From Akkermansiaceae bacterium (GTDB taxonomy: Bacteria; Verrucomicrobiota; Verrucomicrobiia; Verrucomicrobiales; Akkermansiaceae), in the NCBI GenBank assembly GCA_024233115.1, contig JACKQB010000003.1, forward strand, positions 620,001 through 684,000: a stretch of 64,000 nt of DNA, read 5' to 3'. The position numbers were made by a program, and so were the translations under genes. Below, one piece after another: positions 56,740 to 64,000 of this stretch. A model generated the notes under the pieces. That model was not told where the DNA came from and ran no database searches. It saw only the letters and a list, made by a program, of their open reading frames with translations. Positions within the stretch are counted from its first letter, which is position 1, and every line of letters begins with the position of its first letter.

Positions 56740-57888
56740 ATGAACAAATCAACCACCATTCCCTCTGCCCTGGTTCTTATCGGCAGTTGCATCACACTCA
56801 TCTTTGCCGCCGAGGAAAGCCGGCCTGGATCAGATGGATTCATCTCCCTCCAGCCCGAGGGGATCAAAAACCTCGGCATCCAGTATGCCGTGGTCGAAAA
56901 AAAAGACTTCGAGACCACGGTATTTGCCATCGGGCACATCCGCGAAGTCCCCAAAAACCATTCCGTACTCAGTAGCCGGATCTCCGGACGCATCATCGCC
57001 GTCAACGCCTTTGAGGGCGATATGGTCAAAAAAGGGGACGTGCTCGTCAAAGTAGAAAGCAGGCAGCCCGGCAGCCCCCCGCCCGTCATCGAACTCAAGG
57101 CTCCCCGCGACGGACTCGTTGTCACCAGCCACATCCAACTCGGCGAGCCCGTGGAACCCGATAAGGAATTGTTAGACATCATGGATCTCAGCGAGGTATG
57201 GGCCACTGCCCAGATCCCAGAGGATGCGGTCAGCAAGATCAAGCCCGGCACCAAGGCTCACCTGCGCATCCCGGCACTCGGCGGTGAGACGATCGATGGT
57301 GTCATGCTGCGCTTCGACCCCAAGGCCAACCAGGAAGGCGGCACCATCGGCGCCATCTTTAAAGTACCCAATCAAGACCTCCGGCTCCGCCCTGGTATGC
57401 GGACTGAATTTTCCATCGTCACTTCAAGCCGCCAGGGTGTCATGGCTGTTCCTCGCGAAGCTCTTCAAGGCGACGCCGCCAATCGGGTCGTTTATGTCAA
57501 ACACATCGAAATCAAAAACGCCTTCACCCGCCTTCCGGTGCAGACGGGGGAAAAAAATGATCGTTACGTTGAGATCATCAGCGGCCTCTTCCCCGGTGAT
57601 GAGGTCGTTACCACCGGTTCCTACGCGCTCAGCTTCTCCAGCGGCACCGGCCTGTCGCTCAAGGAGGCGCTCGATGCCGCCCATGGCCACGAGCACAACG
57701 AAGACGGCTCCAAAATGAGCGATGCCCAAATCAAAGCCAAACAAGAAGCCGCAGAAGGTGGTAAAACGAAAAAAACCAACCCCTACACCCTGTTCTTTGC
57801 GGCGACCACCGGGGTGCTCCTACTCCTGCTGATCGTCAGCAGTGTCAGACACTCCCGCCTGAACAAGCATGTAACCACTTCTCACTAG
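56740..57888 (+). CDS. RND efflux periplasmic adaptor (CzcB/CusB-like)
   Basis: Membrane-fusion protein of 382 residues linking the pump to the outer-membrane channel. Order seen: signal/anchor (to about IFAAEE), barrel-sandwich halves (SSRISGRIIAVNAFEGDMVK near 80; APRDGLVVTSHIQLGEPVEP near 122), beta-barrel and membrane-proximal regions (VYVKHIEIKNAFTRLPVQTG), then a His-rich stretch AAHGHEHNEDGS (about 311-322). Unusually it ends in a hydrophobic helix (LFFAATTGVLLLLLIVSSVR, about 350-370) that may anchor the C-terminus. It lies 9 nt before the pump gene. Confidence 0.9.
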   Translation: MNKSTTIPSALVLIGSCITLIFAAEESRPGSDGFISLQPEGIKNLGIQYAVVEKKDFETTVFAIGHIREVPKNHSVLSSRISGRIIAVNAFEGDMVKKGDVLVKVESRQPGSPPPVIELKAPRDGLVVTSHIQLGEPVEPDKELLDIMDLSEVWATAQIPEDAVSKIKPGTKAHLRIPALGGETIDGVMLRFDPKANQEGGTIGAIFKVPNQDLRLRPGMRTEFSIVTSSRQGVMAVPREALQGDAANRVVYVKHIEIKNAFTRLPVQTGEKNDRYVEIISGLFPGDEVVTTGSYALSFSSGTGLSLKEALDAAHGHEHNEDGSKMSDAQIKAKQEAAEGGKTKKTNPYTLFFAATTGVLLLLLIVSSVRHSRLNKHVTTSH

Positions 57889-57897
57889 CACACGACC

Positions 57898-60800
57898 ATG
57901 CTCAATTCACTCATCCGCTTTTCCCTCGCTCAGAGAGGGCTGATTCTGACGATTGCCACGGTATTGCTGGCCATGGGTTACTACCGCAGTACCCAGCTCC
58001 CCGTTGAGGTCTTACCCGATCTCACCAAGCCCACCGTCACCATCCTAACAGAATCACCCGGACTTGCGCCAGAGGAGGTGGAAACACTGGTGACCGTCCC
58101 GCTGGAGAATACACTCATGGGTGTCACTGGCGTCACCCGACTCCGCGCTACCAATGATATCGGACTTTCGCTCATCTTCGTCGAGTTCGACTGGGGAACG
58201 GACATTTACCAGGCACGTCAATTCGTTCAGGAACGCCTGTTAGGGGTCACCGACGACCTCCCCAGGGGAGTCGTTCCCTACATGACACCGGTTGCCTCCC
58301 TGATGGGCAATATCATGCTCCTGGGCGTTACAGATCCCTCCGGACAAATGGAGCCACGCGACCTCCGCTCGCTGGCCGACTGGACCATTTCCCGTCGAAT
58401 CCAAGGCATCCGGGGTATTGCCGAAGTGCTGTCGATGGGTGGTGGCATCAAACAACTCCAGATCCAGCCCGATCCAGAACGCATGCTTTCCCATGGTGTT
58501 AGTTTTGACGAACTCCGTGAAGCCTCCTCCAAAGTGGTCAGCAATACCACAGGCGGCTTCCTCACGGAGAGTGCCCAGGAGATCATGGTTCGAAACCTGG
58601 CCATGACCACCGATCTTAACGCGATCGGCAATACCGAAGTCCGCCGTGTGCACGATCGCTCGATCCGGATCAAGGACGTTGCCGATGTCGTATGGGACAC
58701 CGAGGCGATGCGTGGTGACGCCTCAGCCAATGGCCAGCGTGGTGTTGTCATCAGCATCACCAAGTCACCCGGCTTTGATACGCTCGCGCTCACCAAGGAG
58801 GTGGAGGCGGCACTGGCCGACATCCAGAAAAACCTGCCGGAGGGTGTGGTGCTTACCCCGATGTACAAGCAATCCGAGTTTATCAACCTCTCCTTCCATA
58901 ACCTTGTGGAGGCACTCTGGTTGGGTGGTGTGATGGTCTGTGTGATCCTGTTCCTTTTCCTGATGAACTTCAGGGTGACCCTGATCACCCTCACCTCCAT
59001 CCCCCTGTCATTAGGTATCGCGGTGTTGGTCTTCGATTTGTTTGGCCTGAGTGTCAACTCCATGACCCTGGGCGGTCTCGCTGTCGCCATTGGCATGGTG
59101 GTTGATGATGCCATTGTGGATGTGGAAAACGTCTTCCGTCGGCTCAAGGAAAACGCCCTGCTTGCCGCCCCCCTGCCTCGCCTGGAGGTTATCGCCAAAG
59201 CATCATCCGAGGTCCGCAGCTCGATCCTTTATGCGACGATCCTGATCATCCTAGTCTTCGTCCCCCTGCTTGCCCTCAGCGGCGTGGAGGGCCGCCTATT
59301 TACCCCCATCGCCATTGCCACCATCGTCAGTATGGCCGCATCTTTCGTGGTCTCGCTCACAGTCATCCCCGTGCTTGCCTCCTTCCTGCTCCATCCCGGC
59401 AAACACAAGAAACCGAAGGACAGCCCACTGGTCACAGGCATGAAATGGGTGCTTAAAAACACCTGGCTCCGCCTCGCCCTGAGCCACCCCTTCGCCGTCC
59501 TTGCCATCGCCGCCATGCTGCTCCTTGGAGCCGCCACCTTGTATCCCGGTATGGGAAACAACTTCCTGCCTCCGTTCCGCGAACCCACAACGGTGATCGC
59601 CACCACCACCGCCCCCGGTACTTCACTGAAACAAACCACCGAACTGGCCGACACGGCGAGTAAGATGCTCATGGAAATCGAGGGCGTCAAAACCGTTGGC
59701 TACCGTGCAGGCCGTGCCGAACGGGGCGACCATGTCGTGCCGGTCTCCACAGTCGAGTTTGAAGTCAATTTCGACCCCGACACCACACGCGCCCGTGGCG
59801 AAATCATTGAAGAAATCCGCACGGTGATGAGTCCGGTCAACCTACCCGGCACCTTCTCTGCCATCAGCAGTCCACTGGCCGACCGCATTGGCCACATGCT
59901 CAGTGGGGTGTCCGCCAAGATTGCGATTAAAATCAAGGGTGACAATCTCAACGAACTGCGTCGTATCGGCACGGAAATCCAAACCCTCGCCCGGGAAATA
60001 AAAGGCCTTGAGCAGGCACGGGTCGAGCAGCAGGCGCCGATCCCCCAGCTCAGGATCGAGGTCGACCGTGAACGGGCACGGGCCTACGGCATCACCCCGG
60101 GCGACCTCAATGCCCGGCTCGCCACACTGCTCGGGGGTGAAGCCGTCACCGAGCTCTACGAGAACCAGCGCATCTACGATGTCGTTGTCAGACTGCCCAT
60201 CGAATGGCGTGAATCGCCGGAACGCCTTGCCAATATGTATATCGACACCTCGAGCGGTCAGCGTGTGCCCTTGAAGAACCTTGCCGACATTCGCCAGGCG
60301 AAAGGGCCTAACACGATCATGCGCGAAAACACCCAGCGCCGGTTTGTGGTCAGTATCAACCCGACCACTGACAACCTCGTCTCACACGTGGAAGAGCTGC
60401 AGAAACAGATCGACGCAAAAATAGAGCTCCCTACTGGCTATAGCATTGATATTGAAGGCGAGTATCTGGCCCAACAAGATGCCTCGAAACGGATTGCCCT
60501 GATGTCGGTGATCGTGTTAGTCATCGTGGCTTTCCTGCTCTACAGCTACTTTGGAACACCCGTGTTTACCCTCCAGGTTCTGGCGGACATCCCCATCGCC
60601 CTGATCGGCGGCATTATCCTGACCTACCTGACCTTGCAGAACATCAGTATCGCCACACTGGTCGGATTTATCGCCGTGGCCGGAATCGCAGCACGTAACA
60701 GCATCATGATGATCTCCCACTACCTCCACCTCATGCGCCATGAAGGTGAGGGTTTTACCCGGGAAATGATCGAGCGCGGCACCTTGGAACGACTCGTCCC

Positions 60801-61059
60801 GGTCCTGATGACCGCGCTCTCCGCCGGCATCGCCCTGCTGCCACTGGTCGCCAACCTCGGGTTTATCCCGGGTCTGCCCGACTCGAATCCTGCGGAAGCG
60901 CCTGGAAAGGAAATCCTCAACCCGGTCGCCATCGTCATCGTTGGGGGGCTCGTGACATCCACCCTGCTGGGACTTGGGGTGACTCCCGCTGTGTTCTGGC
61001 TCTTCGGACGCAGGGCGGCCCTTCAAGCGGTCGAGAGAAGCGCCCCGGCATCGCAGTAA
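57898..61059 (+). CDS. Heavy-metal efflux RND pump (CzcA/CusA family)
   Basis: Inner-membrane proton-driven pump of 1053 residues, the usual HAE/HME length. Twelve helices in two sets with large periplasmic loops. Signature text: EVLPDLTKPTVTILTESPGL near 36, GMVVDDAIVDVENVFRRLKE (about 402-421) in the TM4 region with the acidic proton-relay residues, and GIAARNSIMMISHYLHLMRH (about 940-959). Context (CzcB, CzcC, His-rich lipoprotein) supports a metal rather than a drug substrate; Cu, Ag, Zn, Co or Cd cannot be told apart by eye. Confidence 0.92.
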   Translation: MLNSLIRFSLAQRGLILTIATVLLAMGYYRSTQLPVEVLPDLTKPTVTILTESPGLAPEEVETLVTVPLENTLMGVTGVTRLRATNDIGLSLIFVEFDWGTDIYQARQFVQERLLGVTDDLPRGVVPYMTPVASLMGNIMLLGVTDPSGQMEPRDLRSLADWTISRRIQGIRGIAEVLSMGGGIKQLQIQPDPERMLSHGVSFDELREASSKVVSNTTGGFLTESAQEIMVRNLAMTTDLNAIGNTEVRRVHDRSIRIKDVADVVWDTEAMRGDASANGQRGVVISITKSPGFDTLALTKEVEAALADIQKNLPEGVVLTPMYKQSEFINLSFHNLVEALWLGGVMVCVILFLFLMNFRVTLITLTSIPLSLGIAVLVFDLFGLSVNSMTLGGLAVAIGMVVDDAIVDVENVFRRLKENALLAAPLPRLEVIAKASSEVRSSILYATILIILVFVPLLALSGVEGRLFTPIAIATIVSMAASFVVSLTVIPVLASFLLHPGKHKKPKDSPLVTGMKWVLKNTWLRLALSHPFAVLAIAAMLLLGAATLYPGMGNNFLPPFREPTTVIATTTAPGTSLKQTTELADTASKMLMEIEGVKTVGYRAGRAERGDHVVPVSTVEFEVNFDPDTTRARGEIIEEIRTVMSPVNLPGTFSAISSPLADRIGHMLSGVSAKIAIKIKGDNLNELRRIGTEIQTLAREIKGLEQARVEQQAPIPQLRIEVDRERARAYGITPGDLNARLATLLGGEAVTELYENQRIYDVVVRLPIEWRESPERLANMYIDTSSGQRVPLKNLADIRQAKGPNTIMRENTQRRFVVSINPTTDNLVSHVEELQKQIDAKIELPTGYSIDIEGEYLAQQDASKRIALMSVIVLVIVAFLLYSYFGTPVFTLQVLADIPIALIGGIILTYLTLQNISIATLVGFIAVAGIAARNSIMMISHYLHLMRHEGEGFTREMIERGTLERLVPVLMTALSAGIALLPLVANLGFIPGLPDSNPAEAPGKEILNPVAIVIVGGLVTSTLLGLGVTPAVFWLFGRRAALQAVERSAPASQ

Positions 61060-61123
61060 CCCTGAAGTTTTAAGCTTTAATTTCCAAACTCCAAACCACA
61101 AACTCCATAGACCAAACAACACC

Positions 61124-61735
61124 ATGAAACCAACAAAAACAATCGTCGCCACAATCACCGCACTCACCTTCGCTCTCGTCGGATGTGAAGATAAAAAAAC
61201 AGCCGTCCCCCACGACCATGATGGTGACGGCAAGCCCGACCATGGCCCCGGCGCCCACCCCAAAGCGGTGCCTCACGATCATGATGGCGATGGCAAACCT
61301 GACCACGATGTCCATCCCGGTGAAAGTGACGATCACGCCGGCCACGACCACGCCAAAAAAGAGGCAGGCCCCAATGGTGGCAGGATCATCACCACCGTCG
61401 AACCCCACGCCGAGTTTTTTGTCACCGCCGATCACAAGATCCGTATCACGTTTCTCAGTGCCGACAACAAAGCCGTGGCTGTCGGCGCACAAACCGTCGA
61501 TGTCGTCTGCGGCGACCGGAGCAACCCCACCATGCTTGCATTCACCAAGGCAGCCGATGGCAACTCGTTGATCTCCAGCGGAGTCCTTCCCGAGGGTAAC
61601 AATTTCCCCACCATCGTCACCATCAAAACCACCGCTGAGGCGGCACCTGTGCGGGATAAGTTCACCCTCAATCTGAGCGACTGCCCGACGTGTGAGTATA
61701 AGGAATACGCCTGCACCTGTGAGCACGGCCACTAA
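61124..61735 (+). CDS. His/Asp-rich metal-binding lipoprotein
   Basis: A 203-residue lipoprotein (lipobox ALVGC, residues about 17-21). It holds two copies of a KxAVPHDHDGDGKPDH repeat (about 26-41 and 48-63), which joins His-rich and EF-hand-like DxDGDGxxD patterns, then HAGHDHAKKEAGPNGGRI. A beta-rich middle follows, and the C-terminus has CPTCEYKEYACTCEHGH with four Cys and two His. It is last in the RND efflux operon and ends at a terminator. It likely binds the exported metal in the periplasm; the metal is unknown. Confidence 0.78.
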   Translation: MKPTKTIVATITALTFALVGCEDKKTAVPHDHDGDGKPDHGPGAHPKAVPHDHDGDGKPDHDVHPGESDDHAGHDHAKKEAGPNGGRIITTVEPHAEFFVTADHKIRITFLSADNKAVAVGAQTVDVVCGDRSNPTMLAFTKAADGNSLISSGVLPEGNNFPTIVTIKTTAEAAPVRDKFTLNLSDCPTCEYKEYACTCEHGH

Positions 61736-61754
61736 CAAAAACTTGATCCATCCA

Positions 61755-61790
61755 CATCCCCTCGTGGCCACACGGGGGGATTTTTTTATT
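61755..61790 (+). terminator. Intrinsic terminator of the metal efflux operon
   Basis: The stem CCCCTCGTG/CACGGGGGG (61758-61766, 61771-61779, 4-nt loop, one T-G pair) is followed by ATTTTTTTATTTT. Confidence 0.9.
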
Positions 61791-61792
61791 TT

Positions 61793-62009
61793 ACGGCCAG
61801 TAGATGACGCAGACAAGACCCCTTCCGCAGACAGGGAAATGTCGATCAAATTGACCGCGAAAAGGAGCGAAATGCGCGAAATTTTCATATGCATGCAGGC
61901 CCAGAAAGACAGTGCGATCAGCGGTATCATTTGAAACCAACCGGGAAGTCTTTCCCTCATGTACGAACCCTGACGAATAGCCCCTATTTCCTTGCCAAAC
62001 ACGCCAAAC
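61793..62009. other. Intergenic stretch with dispersed CGCGAA repeat
   Basis: No gene. Around 61850-61891 the plus strand has TTGACCGCGAAAAGGAGCGA followed by AATGCGCGAAATTTTCATAT, a copy of the repeat family also at 43030, the recF tail and 47405. The promoter of the RHS gene should lie here. Confidence 0.55.
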
Positions 62010-63317
62010 ATGTTAGCAAAGACCATCGTGTATTCCCGCGCATCCATCCGCCGAGCCATCCTCCTGCTCGTCATGTTTCTATGCGCCACCACCCGTGGCG
62101 GTGGTTTCCAACCACCACGCCCAACCACCACCAACGCCTACGCTCCCCCCCACCAATCCACCACCACCGTAGTTGCATACGCTTACGCCACCAATACCCT
62201 CACCTCGCGTCAAGGCACCACCCAAAACCAAATACCCAGAACTAAAAACCTCACGCCCTACGACTACGATACCACCGTCGCCCCCCACCAGCGTAACACC
62301 CCCACAATCCCGCAACCTACCGCCCCGTGGGCGGTAGCGGCTCTTGTAACACCACTAACGCGGCGTCGCCGCACAAGCAATCCCGCCCCAAACAACACCC
62401 ACGACGACATCACACGCCTCCGCCCGCGGAACAGTCCTCACCCCCACTACAACTACGCCGCCTCCAGAACCCAAACCGTAGCGGCAACCTCCGGTCGCCC
62501 CGCCAAGCCCCTTGATCTAGAAACCGGCCTCTACTACTACGGCTACAGATACTATGATCCGGTGACAGGCAGATGGCCATCCAGAGACCCCATTCAAGAG
62601 CAAGGAGGAAGTAATCTTTACGCATTCGTCAATAATGATGGAGTTAATGATATTGATGTTTTAGGAAAATTTACGGGAGATATATTTATACGCAATCAGC
62701 GCATGACAATTGATGCTGATGGAGCTCCTACTGCTTATCATCCGGCTGGAACAGGTATTGATTTTCTGAAAAACGGGGGATTTCCCAGCAATACCGTAGA
62801 AGCAACTGCGACATATAGACGATGCCCTTATGGAGTTGTTTGCAGAAGGTTAGGTAATGGACGTTATCAACCATATATTCAAGGGCAGAATGGAGCTAGA
62901 GGTCCATCACATGGCTACTTCATTTCAGGTACAGCTTGGTCTCAAGGGCCTGCAAATGACCAAAATAGTTACGTGAACAGTAGTGTAATACCTTATGTTG
63001 TAGTGAGGACTCGCAGACATCTTGGCAAATTGGTGTCGGTTGTTGAAATGGATGGGTTTTTCCCCATTGTAAACCATGGTGTTGCAGCGGATATAAATGG
63101 AAGAACCCAAGGAGAGGCTTCGATAGCCATGGCTCAACTATTTGGTTTGTCAGGAAGTCCAAAAAATGGGGGAACCAATAAGCGTAAGTTTTGCTACATC
63201 ATCTATGATGAGAAAACAGCCTTCCCTGGTTCCGGTGCATCAAGTAGTGCTGAAACATTGTATGACTTGCTGCCTAAAGATGAAAGAGGCTTCCCATGCG
63301 GATGTCTTGGGGAGTGA
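62010..63317 (+). CDS. Short RHS-core protein with GH75-chitosanase-like C-terminal domain
   Basis: A 435-residue protein starting MLAKTIVYSRASIRRAILLL (62010; frame open from 61992), with a signal-like helix to about residue 30. Residues 35-165 are low-complexity, rich in Pro/Thr/Asn/Arg. About 168-215 is the RHS-repeat-associated core end (GLYYYGYRYYDPVTGRWPSR, then DPIQEQGGSNLYAF). The C-terminal ~215 residues resemble GH75 chitosanase-type proteins: MTIDADGAPTAYHPAGTGID, HGYFISGTAW, SSVIPYVVV and GVAADINGRTQGEASIAMAQ, with the Asp and Glu of that last block at the spots I recall as catalytic. G+C drops sharply after about 62600. Most of the RHS shell is missing, so it may be a truncated toxin tip or a mobile cassette. 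The family match is by memory. Confidence 0.65.
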   Translation: MLAKTIVYSRASIRRAILLLVMFLCATTRGGGFQPPRPTTTNAYAPPHQSTTTVVAYAYATNTLTSRQGTTQNQIPRTKNLTPYDYDTTVAPHQRNTPTIPQPTAPWAVAALVTPLTRRRRTSNPAPNNTHDDITRLRPRNSPHPHYNYAASRTQTVAATSGRPAKPLDLETGLYYYGYRYYDPVTGRWPSRDPIQEQGGSNLYAFVNNDGVNDIDVLGKFTGDIFIRNQRMTIDADGAPTAYHPAGTGIDFLKNGGFPSNTVEATATYRRCPYGVVCRRLGNGRYQPYIQGQNGARGPSHGYFISGTAWSQGPANDQNSYVNSSVIPYVVVRTRRHLGKLVSVVEMDGFFPIVNHGVAADINGRTQGEASIAMAQLFGLSGSPKNGGTNKRKFCYIIYDEKTAFPGSGASSSAETLYDLLPKDERGFPCGCLGE

Positions 63318-63322
63318 ATGAT

Positions 63323-63937
63323 ATGAATTGCTGTTTAAACAAGTTGATACCCTTATCAGGGCGGGTCAGTCGTCTCGTTTTTGCAGTTGCAGTGCTTGCC
63401 TGCAGCCCCAATGTTTTTTCTCAAAATTCCAAGGGGCGCGTGGAATTCAATGTTCCTAGTGATACCGTTTTAGTTAAAAAGTCTGACAAGCCCTCTCTGT
63501 ATGTATTCAACAACCTCCTCAAAGAAAGTTTGGAATTTCGCAAATTTCTTGCTGTGAATAAAGAAAAGGTTGTTCAAGGATCAAGAGTAGATCCTGAAAT
63601 CAGATTGTCTACACTACTACTCATGAGACAAGATTATACAACAGGAGGACTTCCTGCTATTGGAGGATCGGTTCGCCAACAGTTCGAACTATATGCAGAC
63701 TATGTTTCATTCACTGGACAGGCACACCATGCAAATTTTTTATCAAAGGGTTTTTTCGTGGTTTACGAACGTGAGAAACTTGTTCACGCAAATTCTTCTA
63801 TAAAAAGAAATCGAGACAAAATTTCCATTGTTGGATTTTCCGAAAAACTTAGTGATTTGGTTTATTCAAACGAAGAATTTATTGAACGAGCTTCCAAGAA
63901 GCTCGAAACTTATCTGTCCACACTCCCCAAAGAATGA
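63323..63937 (+). CDS. Exported hypothetical protein, candidate immunity partner
   Basis: A 204-residue protein starting MNCCLNKLIPLSGRVSRLVF with a signal peptide ending near NVFSQ; it lies 5 nt after the RHS gene stop, and an upstream in-frame ATG at 63296 overlaps that gene. The mature part is alpha/beta with no family I recognise (SVRQQFELYADYVSFTGQAH, then GFFVVYEREKLVH). The DNA is A+T-rich like the preceding toxin-like domain. Tight linkage plus periplasmic export fit an immunity protein against a cell-wall or glycan-degrading toxin; this is inference. Confidence 0.6.
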   Translation: MNCCLNKLIPLSGRVSRLVFAVAVLACSPNVFSQNSKGRVEFNVPSDTVLVKKSDKPSLYVFNNLLKESLEFRKFLAVNKEKVVQGSRVDPEIRLSTLLLMRQDYTTGGLPAIGGSVRQQFELYADYVSFTGQAHHANFLSKGFFVVYEREKLVHANSSIKRNRDKISIVGFSEKLSDLVYSNEEFIERASKKLETYLSTLPKE

Positions 63938-64000
63938 AAGAGAGGTTCCAGAGAGATAACATGGGGATAGGAAAGATAACAGAGAGGGGTCAGTCCGTGG

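Noticed and set aside
63938..64000. Purine-rich end of the window (GATAAC, AGAGAGG units) as part of another gene or element
   Set aside because: Only 63 nt remain; nothing can be supported.

Overview
The window looks like a chromosomal segment of a Verrucomicrobiota bacterium (probably order Verrucomicrobiales, near Akkermansiaceae/Rubritaleaceae). I infer this from the 5' part of a 16S rRNA gene on the minus strand at the left edge, the moderately high G+C, and several gene types typical of that phylum: an HZS-alpha-like cytochrome, an ExbB/ExbD/ExbD/TPR cluster, DUF5069, a GntR-LacI regulator and RHS-core proteins. No search could be run, so the placement is an inference.

Layout. 1-1550: 16S rRNA 5' part with leader, boxA and promoter, all minus. 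1.9-10.4 kb (+): lipoprotein PhnD-like binding protein, ATPase and fused double permease, then a DASS anion symporter and two secreted beta-propeller proteins, one with two CXXCH haem sites. 10.5-16.7 kb (-): rsgA, then gcvT-gcvH-gcvP and a DUF5069 gene. selA (+) follows. 18.2-24.5 kb (-): ExbB, two ExbD and two secreted TPR-type proteins. A tRNA-Arg(CCG) lies at 24.8 kb. 25-31.4 kb: a secreted hypothetical, a RsmA(KsgA)-Nudix fusion, pgsA, der, a trypsin-like lipoprotein, a HIT protein and a RhuM protein. 31.5-38.2 kb: a sugar-alcohol cluster (fructokinase, NCS1-type permease, mannitol 2-dehydrogenase family enzyme, OprB porin) with a divergent GntR-LacI regulator. 38.3-45 kb: an orphan oligopeptide-type ABC ATPase, a Tat-exported phosphoesterase, photolyase, a membrane protein, recF, and a repeat-rich patch with a fossil of a type I restriction HsdM C-terminus. 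45-54.5 kb: gpmI, a TauE/SafE exporter, a membrane sulfatase-like enzyme, a fossil HsdM N-terminus, a DUF3472-like protein, rplS and two less certain proteins. 54.8-61.8 kb (+): a CzcCBA-type heavy-metal RND efflux operon framed by small secreted Cys/His-rich proteins. 62-63.9 kb (+): a short RHS-core protein with a C-terminal domain resembling GH75 chitosanases, then an exported partner gene, in DNA clearly richer in A+T.

Most promising items for follow-up: the RHS/GH75-like putative toxin with an exported putative immunity protein; the NCS1-type permease inside a polyol operon; the RsmA-Nudix fusion; an apparent over-representation of the word CTAACA/TGTTAG; and several families of dispersed hairpin or inverted repeats, three of which sit directly behind stop codons.
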